This document shows positions 1 to 4,762 of a stretch of DNA of 5,956 nt, in pieces. Every line of letters begins with the position of its first letter. The stretch's first letter is position 1. The position numbers and the translations under genes were made by a program. Origin of the DNA: Bdellovibrionales bacterium. Lineage in GTDB: Bacteria > Bdellovibrionota > Bacteriovoracia > Bacteriovoracales > Bacteriovoracaceae. Under the pieces are notes generated by a model. That model saw nothing but the letters and a program-made list of their open reading frames with translations, ran no database searches and had not been told where the DNA came from. The stretch is from contig DAOVTR010000114.1 in NCBI GenBank assembly GCA_030633015.1, positions 1-5,956 on the forward strand, in the 5' to 3' direction.

Positions 1-194
1 AAGAGATTGTTTTTAAGAAAAAAGAAAAATTACTCATTATTATAGGGCCAGAAGGAGGACTCTCTTGTGATGAGTTATATGACATAAAAAAAGCATTTTC
101 AAATGCTTTTTTTTTTAAAATGCCAACACCTATTTTAAGATCAGAAACGTCTACAGTTGCTGGAATTGCATATGTTTTGGCAAAACTTAATTAA
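1..194 (+). CDS. rsmE: 16S rRNA (uracil-1498-N3)-methyltransferase RsmE, C-terminal part (5' end outside window)
   Basis: The open frame (codons begin at position 3) gives 63 residues ending at a TAA at 192-194. RsmE is a SPOUT-class (trefoil-knot) enzyme that uses S-adenosylmethionine to methylate N3 of U1498 in 16S rRNA. Two family hallmarks are visible. The first is the glycine-rich AdoMet loop I-I-I-G-P-E-G-G-L (visible residues 12-20) followed by an acidic D-E. The second is the P-I-L-R-S-E-T segment (43-49) that closes the knot near the C-terminus. The frame ends shortly after, as usual for the family. Full RsmE proteins have roughly 230-250 residues, so about three quarters lies upstream of the window. 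The coding sequence contains a terminator-like inverted repeat (separate entry). The next gene starts 56 bases downstream with its own Shine-Dalgarno-like sequence, so co-transcription is possible but unproven. Confidence 0.9.
   Translation, partial: EIVFKKKEKLLIIIGPEGGLSCDELYDIKKAFSNAFFFKMPTPILRSETSTVAGIAYVLAKLN
86..116 (+). terminator. Terminator-like perfect inverted repeat inside rsmE
   Basis: A run of seven A followed by GCATTT (86-98), a two-base turn (TC, 99-100), then AAATGC and a run of ten T (101-116) make a 13-base-pair perfect inverted repeat ending in a T-tract. The shape matches an intrinsic terminator, and the A/T symmetry makes it potentially bidirectional. Each arm has only two G/C bases, so strength is doubtful. 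It lies within coding sequence (residues I-K-K-A-F-S-N-A-F-F-F), about 80 bases before the rsmE stop. It may be a by-product of AT-rich codon use. Confidence 0.35.
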
Positions 195-250
195 TGGCAT
201 ATTAAGAAAATTATGTTACAAATATCTATGTCATGTAACTTGAGGGATTT

Positions 251-916
251 ATGGATCAACAGCTTGCAGATGAAAACAGTGGATTTAATTTTGATAATAT
301 AGAGTTTAAGGCAATGACAAACGGTCTTGGATTTCATCAGGATAAAAAAAAGAATAATTTTAAAAAGTCATCTGTTAAAAGTGTTTCACATCATCCAACA
401 ATTATCAATCCAACAGAAAATCAAGTACAGCGTTCCAGTTTAGATAGTTTTTATAAAGATAGATCATCAAAAAAAATTACGTCACCCATTCCGGCAAAAT
501 ATAATGATGTAAAAAAAGAGATATCTAGTGTCGGAATCTTAGTACAGTTTAGTGCCTGGGTAGTTGACGTTTTTTTTATTAGCCTATTTGTTGCGCTTAC
601 ATTTATATTATTCGCAATAACCTCAGGATTTCAATTGAAAGTTGTTTTAGAGCTAGTCACTTCGTTTGAAATTATTTTATTTGGCTTGGGAATGTTTTCT
701 TTATATTACTTGTTATTTTTTTCTATTTTAGATTTGTCGGCTTCTCCAGGTAAGCAATTGTTGGGAATTAAGGTTGAAAGTTTAAATGGCAAACGGGTTA
801 GTTTAAAAAATACAACAATCAGAGCATTGGTTACATTGGTATCTGTTTTTGTTTTGTTTTTTCCTTTGTTACTTGATTTTCAGGGGAAAATTTCAGACAC
901 GAAGTTGGTTAAATAA
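251..916 (+). CDS. RDD-family membrane protein with long polar N-terminal extension
   Basis: The product is 221 residues and the family has no single known function; RDD proteins are small inner-membrane proteins, some linked to transport or ion homeostasis. Residues 1-95 are polar, rich in Lys, Ser and Asn, and probably disordered and cytosolic. Hydrophobic segments follow at about 101-124, 139-160 and 192-209. RDD signatures are the A-W-V-V-D start of the first helix (102-106), G-K-Q-L-L-G-I-K-V after helix 2 (167-175), the T-I-R-A-L arginine (R191) before helix 3 and the terminal D-T-K-L-V (216-220), which matches the usual D-x-T-x-V ending. The conserved Arg expected just before the first helix is not obvious (Q-F-S there). 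The ATG at 251 is preceded by TGAGGG (241-246), supporting this start. The stop is 6 bases before the adenylyltransferase gene, suggesting an operon. The N-terminal segment containing G-L-G-F-H (25-29) stands out as a possible short linear motif. Confidence 0.8.
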   Translation: MDQQLADENSGFNFDNIEFKAMTNGLGFHQDKKKNNFKKSSVKSVSHHPTIINPTENQVQRSSLDSFYKDRSSKKITSPIPAKYNDVKKEISSVGILVQFSAWVVDVFFISLFVALTFILFAITSGFQLKVVLELVTSFEIILFGLGMFSLYYLLFFSILDLSASPGKQLLGIKVESLNGKRVSLKNTTIRALVTLVSVFVLFFPLLLDFQGKISDTKLVK

Positions 917-922
917 CTTAAT

Positions 923-1384
923 ATGTTTTCTTTATCAAATGAAGCTCAAATATTTTTAAATAACAACAGTGATAAAAAAATAGTTTTTACTAATGGTTGT
1001 TTTGATCTTTTACATGTTGGACATCTCTTATATTTATCTGAAGCTAGAAAACTTGGTGATTTGTTAGTCGTGGGGTTAAATTCTGATTCAAGTGTAAAAA
1101 AACTAAAGGGAGAGAATAGACCTGTTAATAGTGAATTAGATAGAAAGTTTTTTTTGGAAAACTTAAAGAGTGTAGATTTAGTTGAAATGTTTAGTGGAAC
1201 AACTCCATTAGAGTTAATAAAAAAAATAAAGCCAATGGTCCTTGTTAAAGGTGGAGATTGGGAAGTTCAAGAAATTATAGGCCATGATTTTGTGAGTTCA
1301 TACAAAGGTTATGTTAAAAGTCTGTCCTTTAAAGATGGATATTCTACTACAAACTTAATTAAAAAAATTCGCTCAACTAGTTAA
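923..1384 (+). CDS. rfaE2: D-glycero-beta-D-manno-heptose 1-phosphate adenylyltransferase (stand-alone RfaE domain II)
   Basis: This 153-residue cytosolic nucleotidyltransferase transfers AMP from ATP to heptose 1-phosphate, giving ADP-heptose for the lipopolysaccharide inner core, or for another heptosylated glycan. Visible motifs are F-T-N-G-C-F-D-L-L (22-30) running into the H-V-G-H nucleotide-binding signature (31-34), L-K-G-E-N-R-P-V-N (61-69), T-P-L-E-L-I (94-99), V-K-G-G-D-W (108-113) and S-T-T-N-L-I (141-146). These occur in this order in the C-terminal domain of E. coli HldE. The kinase domain of bifunctional HldE is absent, so a separate heptose-7-phosphate kinase must be encoded elsewhere. 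The start lies 6 bases after the RDD stop with no good Shine-Dalgarno sequence, suggesting translational coupling. A related cytidylyltransferase such as TagD/GCT shares the fold, but the K-G-G-D-W and S-T-T signatures favour RfaE. Confidence 0.88.
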   Translation: MFSLSNEAQIFLNNNSDKKIVFTNGCFDLLHVGHLLYLSEARKLGDLLVVGLNSDSSVKKLKGENRPVNSELDRKFFLENLKSVDLVEMFSGTTPLELIKKIKPMVLVKGGDWEVQEIIGHDFVSSYKGYVKSLSFKDGYSTTNLIKKIRSTS

Positions 1385-1412
1385 TTATTCATAAAAACCG
1401 CAATACTTGACT

Positions 1413-1424
1413 GTTTTTGTCGGG
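1413..1424 (-). repeat. 12-base element shared, in inverted orientation, with the flagellin 3 upstream region
   Basis: The minus strand reads CCCGACAAAAAC here, and the plus strand reads the same 12 bases at 3679-3690. Both copies sit upstream of flagellin promoters. This copy ends about 40 bases before the flagellin 1 -35 element. No exact copy is found before flagellin 2. It could be a regulator site or chance. Confidence 0.35.
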
Positions 1425-1454
1425 CTAAGTCCTTGAAAAAATTGACCTTTTTTT

Positions 1455-1480
1455 AAAATATTACTTAAGTAAAATATTTT
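1455..1480. promoter_or_regulatory. Palindrome overlapping the flagellin 1 -35 region (candidate operator)
   Basis: TTACTTAAGTAA (1461-1472) is a perfect 12-base palindrome. It is extended by AAAATA (1455-1460) on the left and its complement TATTTT (1475-1480) on the right, after a two-base offset. Its right half coincides with the proposed -35 element at 1465-1472, a placement expected of a repressor or activator site. As RNA it could also form a weak AT hairpin ending the upstream rfaE2 transcript, but no separate U-tract follows. Confidence 0.4.
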
Positions 1481-1491
1481 CGTTCCGAATT
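1465..1491 (+). promoter_or_regulatory. Sigma-28 (FliA)-like promoter for flagellin 1
   Basis: TTAAGTAA (1465-1472), 11 bases, then TCCGAATT (1484-1491). The FliA consensus is TAAAGTTT-N11-GCCGATAA, so spacing is exact and the CCGA core is conserved. The predicted start near 1498 gives a leader of about 95 bases. Flagellins are classical FliA targets, and similar elements precede the other two flagellin genes here. Confidence 0.6.
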
Positions 1492-1499
1492 GTGTCATG

Positions 1500-1517
1500 A
1501 GCATTTGGGGAAATGCT
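1500..1517 (+). promoter_or_regulatory. 5'-proximal stem-loop in the flagellin 1 leader
   Basis: AGCATTT (1500-1506), a GGGG loop, then AAATGCT (1511-1517) form a perfect 7-base-pair stem. The predicted FliA start near 1498 would place this hairpin at the extreme 5' end of the mRNA, where such structures often protect against decay. TTCCGAAT (1483-1490) and ATTCGGAA (1524-1531) flank it as an 8-base inverted pair at the DNA level, but the left arm includes the -10 element and would not be transcribed. Confidence 0.45.
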
Positions 1518-1550
1518 TTTAACATTCGGAAAAGACAAGGTCGTTTTTTC

Positions 1551-1556
1551 TATAAT
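1551..1556 (+). promoter_or_regulatory. Consensus-like -10 hexamer (TATAAT) in the flagellin 1 leader
   Basis: A perfect sigma-70-type -10 hexamer sits 37 bases before the flagellin 1 start codon. No good TTGACA-like -35 lies 16-18 bases upstream and there is no extended -10 TG. It may be a weak secondary promoter or chance in AT-rich DNA. Confidence 0.2.
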
Positions 1557-1581
1557 ACTACAAGGACGTCATTCACGATTC

Positions 1582-1587
1582 GAGGAG
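1582..1587 (+). promoter_or_regulatory. Shine-Dalgarno sequence deciding the flagellin 1 start
   Basis: GAGGAG lies 5 bases before the ATG at 1593, from which the canonical M-G-L-T-I-N-T-N flagellin N-terminus begins. This sets the start at 1593 rather than 1497. AGTATT (1586-1591), covering its 3' edge, can pair with AATACT at 1554-1559, so access may be modulated. Confidence 0.8.
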
Positions 1588-1592
1588 TATTT

Positions 1593-2426
1593 ATGGGACT
1601 AACAATTAACACAAACGTACAATCACTTGTTGCTCAAAGAAATTTGGGTAACGTAAATCAGAAAAAAAATTCATCACTAGAAAAAATGGCATCTGGAACC
1701 AGAATTAACAAGGCCAGTGACGATGCTGCTGGACTTGCTATTAGTGAAAATTTAAAAGCAGGAATTAGAGGTAGTGTTCAGGCAACAAGAAATGCTGGAG
1801 ATGGGATTTCTCTAATTCAAACAGCAGAAGGTGGAATGAATGAAATTTCCAATATCTTAATTAGATTAAGAGAACTTTCTATTCAAGCAGCTTCAGATAC
1901 AATTGGAAATCAGGAAAGAGCATTTTCTGACCTTGAGTATCAACATTTAAATAAAGAAATTGATAGAATTGCCAAGTCAACTAACTTTAACGGAAAAAAT
2001 TTATTAAATGGCGAAGGCGAGACTTTAGAATTTCAAATTGGAATTCACAATAATGCTGAACAAGATAGACTTGAATTTTCTCCACAAAATTCAGATGTAA
2101 CATCTTCTACATTAGGAGTTGATGGGACAAGTGTTGTGAGCAAAGGTGATGCTCAAGAAAATCTTGAAAAGATTGATGGCGCCATTAACATGGTTAATGG
2201 AAACAGAGCAAGCTTAGGTGCCATTCAAAATCGGCTTGGATCAACGATTACAAATTTAGATGTAATGGTTGAAAATCTATCAGCAGCAAACTCTCAAATA
2301 AGAGATACAGACATTGCAGCAGAGTCTGCAAGGTTAGCACAAGGAAATGTATTGGCTGAATCAGCTTCATCAGTACTTGCCCAGGCAAATGTTTCTCAAA
2401 GATTAGCCTTGAAGCTAATTGGATAA
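1593..2426 (+). CDS. fliC: Flagellin 1 (divergent copy, D0/D1 core only)
   Basis: Exported through the flagellar type III system, this protein polymerises into the filament. From ATG 1593 it has 277 residues, the same length as the other two copies. N-terminal D0/D1 is present, with [11 protein letters not shown] (8-18), S-D-D-A-A-G-L-A-I (42-50) and [11 protein letters not shown] (91-101). The C-terminal part carries the canonical [13 protein letters not shown] and L-A-Q-A-N. The centre is short, so no D2/D3 surface domains are expected. By hand alignment it matches flagellin 3 at a little over half of positions, fewer than flagellins 2 and 3 match each other. An in-frame ATG at 1497 would add 32 residues unlike any flagellin and sits at the predicted transcription start, so I rejected it. 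It has its own FliA-like promoter and a terminator at 2486. Which fliC paralogue it is cannot be told from the window. Confidence 0.95.
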   Translation: MGLTINTNVQSLVAQRNLGNVNQKKNSSLEKMASGTRINKASDDAAGLAISENLKAGIRGSVQATRNAGDGISLIQTAEGGMNEISNILIRLRELSIQAASDTIGNQERAFSDLEYQHLNKEIDRIAKSTNFNGKNLLNGEGETLEFQIGIHNNAEQDRLEFSPQNSDVTSSTLGVDGTSVVSKGDAQENLEKIDGAINMVNGNRASLGAIQNRLGSTITNLDVMVENLSAANSQIRDTDIAAESARLAQGNVLAESASSVLAQANVSQRLALKLIG

Positions 2427-2436
2427 TTTGTTTATA

Positions 2437-2464
2437 ACTATCAGAACAGTATTGTTCTCATAGT
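2437..2464 (+). other. Imperfect 3'-UTR hairpin after flagellin 1
   Basis: ACTAT (2437-2441) and AGAACA (2443-2448) pair with TGTTCT (2453-2458) and ATAGT (2460-2464) around a GTAT loop, with one C/C mismatch between the two stem blocks. No T-run follows, so it is not a normal terminator. It lies 11 bases after the stop and may protect the mRNA 3' end. GAACAG (2444-2449) could alternatively pair with CTGTTC at 2470-2475. Confidence 0.45.
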
Positions 2465-2485
2465 CATTTCTGTTCGAATTTAGTG

Positions 2486-2514
2486 AAGGGGTCCTCATTC
2501 CCTGGGGACCTTTT
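2486..2514 (+). terminator. Intrinsic terminator after flagellin 1
   Basis: AAGGGGTCC (2486-2494) pairs with GGACCTTTT (2506-2514) in a nine-pair stem with two G-T wobbles and an 11-base loop. A short T-run ends the right arm. It lies 60 bases after the flagellin 1 stop. Confidence 0.65.
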
Positions 2515-2576
2515 CCTAACAAAATATTATATTGTAACCTGTTGATAATGGTGGCTTTTTTATAATAATTTACCTT

Positions 2577-2606
2577 TTCTTGAGTTTTCTGCTCAAGAAT
2601 TTTCTT
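2577..2606 (+). terminator. Second terminator-like hairpin upstream of the flagellin 2 promoter
   Basis: TTCTTGAG (2577-2584), a seven-base loop and CTCAAGAA (2592-2599) form a perfect 8-base-pair stem followed by TTTTCTT. It ends where the proposed flagellin 2 -35 element begins, so it could insulate that promoter from read-through out of flagellin 1. Confidence 0.55.
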
Positions 2607-2632
2607 AAATCATCCGTATGGTTTTTCGAGTG
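2606..2632 (+). promoter_or_regulatory. Sigma-28 (FliA)-like promoter for flagellin 2
   Basis: TAAATCAT (2606-2613), 11 bases, then TTCGAGTG (2625-2632). The TAAA and CGA cores and the spacing match the FliA consensus; the other bases are poor. The predicted leader is about 45 bases. A second CCGA (2634-2637) just downstream lacks a -35 at the right distance. Confidence 0.45.
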
Positions 2633-2683
2633 TCCGAGTAAAAGATTCGGTTAACTTGTAACTGTTTTAACAGGGAGCTTTCC

Positions 2684-3517
2684 ATGGGATTGAAAATTGC
2701 AACCAACATTGCGTCTGAGATGGTACAGAAAAATTTAAAAGAATCATCTGAAAATAGTTCTAACCAACTTGAAAAATTATCATCTGGAAAAAGAATTACA
2801 AAGTCATCTGATGATGCAGCAGGGTTAGCAATTGCTACAAATTTAAAAGCACAAACAGATGGATTAAGACAGGCAACTAGAAATGCGAATGATGGAGTTT
2901 CCCTGGTTCAAACTGCTGAAGGTGGCCTTAATGAAATTTCAAATATTTTAGTTAGACTTCGAGAGCTATCAATTCAATCATCTTCTGATACGGTTGGAGA
3001 AGCTGAAAGAGGTTTTTTAAATAAAGAGTATACTCAGCTTTCCAATGAAATTGACAGAATTTCTGAGTCTACTGTTTATAATGGTGAAAACTTGTTAAAT
3101 GGTTCTGGAAATGGACAAATGGAATTTCAAGTAGGTGCCTTTGCGGGTGATGAAAATAGAATTGAATATGATTCAAGCTTAACGGATGCAACTATCAGTA
3201 CGATTGGTATTTCCGGAACAGATATTACTACGAAAACAGATGCTAGAGATACAATTTCAAGTATTGATGATGCTATTAATACAGTTAGTGGTTATCGGGC
3301 AAATTTAGGATCAGTACAAAGTAGGCTTAGTTCAACAATTTCAAGTTTAGAAACTCAAGTCTTAAATCAAGAAAATGCTAGGTCAGTGATTGAAGACGTT
3401 GATGTTGCGAGTGCTACTGCAAAATTAACGGCATCAAATATAGTTAAAAGTGCAGGAGTTTCAACTTTAGTACAGGCCAATAATATGCCAAATAGTGCAT
3501 TAAGATTAATTGGTTAG
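2684..3517 (+). CDS. fliC: Flagellin 2 (D0/D1 core only)
   Basis: The product is a 277-residue filament subunit. It shows M-G-L-K-I-A-T-N at the start, S-D-D-A-A-G-L-A-I (42-50), V-Q-T-A-E-G-G-L-N-E (75-84), R-L-R-E-L-S-I-Q (91-98) and the C-terminal L-V-Q-A-N plus S-A-L-R-L-I-G. By ungapped hand count it is identical to flagellin 3 at 192 of 277 positions. The C-terminal D0 entry is V-I-E-D-V-D-V-A rather than the usual R-I-R-D-x-D-x-A, a change shared with flagellin 3 but not flagellin 1. The ATG is preceded by AGGGAG (2672-2677) with a 6-base spacer. CTGTT (2662-2666) and AACAG (2669-2673) form a small hairpin touching that site. No convincing terminator follows, so transcripts may read into flagellin 3. 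Confidence 0.95.
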   Translation: MGLKIATNIASEMVQKNLKESSENSSNQLEKLSSGKRITKSSDDAAGLAIATNLKAQTDGLRQATRNANDGVSLVQTAEGGLNEISNILVRLRELSIQSSSDTVGEAERGFLNKEYTQLSNEIDRISESTVYNGENLLNGSGNGQMEFQVGAFAGDENRIEYDSSLTDATISTIGISGTDITTKTDARDTISSIDDAINTVSGYRANLGSVQSRLSSTISSLETQVLNQENARSVIEDVDVASATAKLTASNIVKSAGVSTLVQANNMPNSALRLIG

Positions 3518-3692
3518 TTTATACAGATCAAACGCCTATTAAAATTTTTCTATAAGTATAAAGTAAGTCTATTTTTATTATAAAAGATATATATTTGCTA
3601 TACATTAACCTGTTTATGTAAATTAATTTCAATGTAACAACCTGACTTTATAGTTAAACCACAAAAAAAAAAGACTTTCCCGACAAAAACCC
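3518..3692. other. AT-rich gap after flagellin 2 with no recognisable terminator or gene
   Basis: The gap contains small AT palindromes (TTTTAT-T-ATAAAA at 3573-3585 and AAATTAATTT at 3620-3629). It has a TAACCTGTT copy (3606-3614) that also occurs at 2535-2543 in the previous gap, and a ten-base A-tract (3663-3672) about 20 bases before the flagellin 3 -35, placed like an UP element. I see no stable GC-containing stem followed by T residues. Confidence 0.4.
3679..3690 (+). repeat. 12-base element shared with the flagellin 1 upstream region
   Basis: CCCGACAAAAAC ends two bases before the flagellin 3 -35 element. The exact reverse complement occurs at 1413-1424 upstream of flagellin 1. Placement next to the promoter would suit a regulator site. 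Confidence 0.35.
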
Positions 3693-3719
3693 TCAAGTAT
3701 TTTTCCCTGCGTTCGATAG
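3693..3719 (+). promoter_or_regulatory. Sigma-28 (FliA)-like promoter for flagellin 3
   Basis: TCAAGTAT (3693-3700), 11 bases, then TTCGATAG (3712-3719). The CGATA of the -10 matches the FliA consensus well and the spacing is exact. The predicted leader is about 63 bases. Confidence 0.6.
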
Positions 3720-3730
3720 GTTTATTAACA

Positions 3731-3775
3731 GACTAATTTAGTCGGAAAATAAAAGGGTAAAAACACACCCTCTTA
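3731..3775 (+). promoter_or_regulatory. Palindrome and hairpin in the flagellin 3 leader
   Basis: GACTAA-T-TTAGTC (3731-3743) is a 6-1-6 palindrome just after the predicted transcription start. It is followed by AGGGT (3754-3758) pairing with ACCCT (3767-3771), extended past one A/C mismatch by TAA/TTA (3750-3752 with 3773-3775). The second hairpin ends one base before the strong AAGGAG Shine-Dalgarno sequence (3777-3782), leaving it free. Such placement can favour ribosome access and message stability. Confidence 0.4.
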
Positions 3776-3788
3776 CAAGGAGAAAAAA

Positions 3789-4622
3789 ATGGGCTTAAAA
3801 ATCGCAACGAACGTAGCTTCTCTTGCAGTTCAAAAGAACTTAAAGGAAGTGAGTAGTAAAAGTGACAGTCAACTTGAAAAGTTGTCGTCAGGAAAAAGAA
3901 TTACCAAGGCCGCTGACGATGCTGCAGGTTTAGCAATTGCAACAAACTTGAAAGCGCAGACCAAAGGTACAATTCAAGCAGCTAGAAATGCTAATGATGG
4001 TGTATCTTTAGTTCAAACAGCAGAAGGTGGATTGAATGAAGTTTCCAACATTCTTATTAGATTAAGAGAGTTATCTGTGCAGGCTGCTTCAGACACTGTT
4101 GGAGAACAAGAAAGAGGATTTTTGGATAAAGAATATCAGCACTTAACTCAAGAAGTTGATAGAATAGCATCCTCAACTGTATTTAATGGAACCTCTCTTT
4201 TAAACGGAGAAGGTGAAGGAACTATGGATTTTCAGGTTGGTGTTTATGCCGGTGAAAATAATAGAATTCAATTTGAATCAGGTGAGACAGATGCACAGAC
4301 AGGCGCAATAGGTATAGATGGAACAGATGTTTCAAGTAAAGATGGAGCATTAAGTTCAATTGCAAATGTTGATGAAGCAATTAATACAATAAGTGGATAT
4401 AGAGCAAATCTTGGAGCAATTCAAAGTAGGCTTAAATCTACGGTTAATAATCTAGAGATACAAACTCTAAACCAAGAAGCATCAAGATCAACAATTGAAG
4501 ATGTAGACGTAGCAGCATCTTCTGCAAAACTTGCATCTGCAAACGTAAGAAAGCAAGCAGGTATTTCAACATTGGTACAAGCTAACGGAATACCTAATTC
4601 AGCTTTAAGACTGATTGGATAA
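3789..4622 (+). CDS. fliC: Flagellin 3 (D0/D1 core only)
   Basis: The product is a 277-residue filament subunit, a close paralogue of flagellin 2. It shares M-G-L-K-I-A-T-N, the K-L-S-S-G-K-R-I-T-K block (31-40), D-D-A-A-G-L-A-I (43-50) and the ending V-Q-A-N-G-I-P-N-S-A-L-R-L-I-G. Differences from flagellin 2 concentrate at about 161-190, the short variable middle, and in the second half of D1. The C-terminal D0 entry reads T-I-E-D-V-D-V-A, as in flagellin 2. Its Shine-Dalgarno sequence (AAGGAG, six-base spacer) is the closest to consensus of the three, it has a good FliA-like -10 and an upstream A-tract, and a clear terminator follows. It may therefore be the most strongly expressed copy (inference). 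No truncation or frameshift is seen. Confidence 0.95.
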   Translation: MGLKIATNVASLAVQKNLKEVSSKSDSQLEKLSSGKRITKAADDAAGLAIATNLKAQTKGTIQAARNANDGVSLVQTAEGGLNEVSNILIRLRELSVQAASDTVGEQERGFLDKEYQHLTQEVDRIASSTVFNGTSLLNGEGEGTMDFQVGVYAGENNRIQFESGETDAQTGAIGIDGTDVSSKDGALSSIANVDEAINTISGYRANLGAIQSRLKSTVNNLEIQTLNQEASRSTIEDVDVAASSAKLASANVRKQAGISTLVQANGIPNSALRLIG

Positions 4623-4633
4623 GTATTTATATT

Positions 4634-4665
4634 GGGTGGACTATGATTACATACTCCACCTTTTT
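4634..4665 (+). terminator. Intrinsic terminator after flagellin 3
   Basis: GGTGGA (4635-4640) and TATG (4642-4645) pair with CATA (4650-4653) and TCCACC (4655-4660) around an ATTA loop, with one C/C mismatch. Five T follow directly, and more after TATA. It begins 12 bases after the stop. Confidence 0.8.
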
Positions 4666-4707
4666 ATATTTTTTGAAATGAGCATAGGGGAATAGGCCTT
4701 TGTGTTC

Positions 4708-4759
4708 TTAAGCCCAGCCCCTCTAGTTGACAAACGACTAGAGGGGTGGCTTGATTTTT
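4708..4759 (+). terminator. Strong terminator-like hairpin abutting and covering the pilZ start region
   Basis: CCCCTCTAGT (4718-4727) pairs perfectly with ACTAGAGGGG (4737-4746) around a nine-base loop. After a small internal bulge the stem continues as TTAAGCC (4708-4714) with GGCTTGA (4748-4754, one G-T wobble). TTTTT follows at 4755-4759. By shape this is an intrinsic terminator. However, the ATG of pilZ is at 4763, and the only purine-rich ribosome-binding-like sequence (GAGGGG, 4741-4746) is inside the right arm. It could be the second terminator for flagellin 3, a structure masking pilZ translation, or both. Confidence 0.65.
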
Positions 4760-4762
4760 ATT

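Noticed and set aside
215..239. GTTACA/TGTAAC inverted pair just before the RDD ribosome-binding site
   Set aside because: Only six base pairs close a 13-base loop with no extension; too weak to call a regulatory structure.
1497..1592. In-frame upstream extension of flagellin 1 from the ATG at 1497
   Set aside because: It has no Shine-Dalgarno sequence and adds 32 residues unlike a flagellin N-terminus. It also coincides with the predicted transcription start, whereas ATG 1593 has GAGGAG at the right distance and gives the same length as the other two flagellins.
1513..1602. Small 29-codon reading frame in the flagellin 1 leader that overlaps the flagellin start
   Set aside because: The GGGG before its ATG is only two bases away, and the ATG is inside the hairpin stem. 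I see no coding signal beyond the absence of stops.
2633..2640. TCCGAGTA as an alternative FliA -10 for flagellin 2
   Set aside because: At the required spacing the -35 would be CCGTATGG, which does not match. The element at 2625-2632 pairs with a TAAA -35 instead.
3573..3585. TTTTAT-T-ATAAAA as a terminator or operator after flagellin 2
   Set aside because: It is A/T only with a one-base centre, which is expected by chance in this AT-rich gap and unstable as RNA.
2535..3614. TAACCTGTT repeated in two flagellin gaps (2535-2543 and 3606-3614) as a regulator site
   Set aside because: A nine-base match at different distances from the promoters (71 and 87 bases before the -35), absent before flagellin 1; not distinguishable from chance.
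4727..4755. Sigma-70 promoter for pilZ from the TTGACA at 4727
   Set aside because: The -35 is perfect, but the hexamer 17 bases on is CTTGAT, a poor -10. It is kept only as a remote possibility for a leaderless pilZ transcript.
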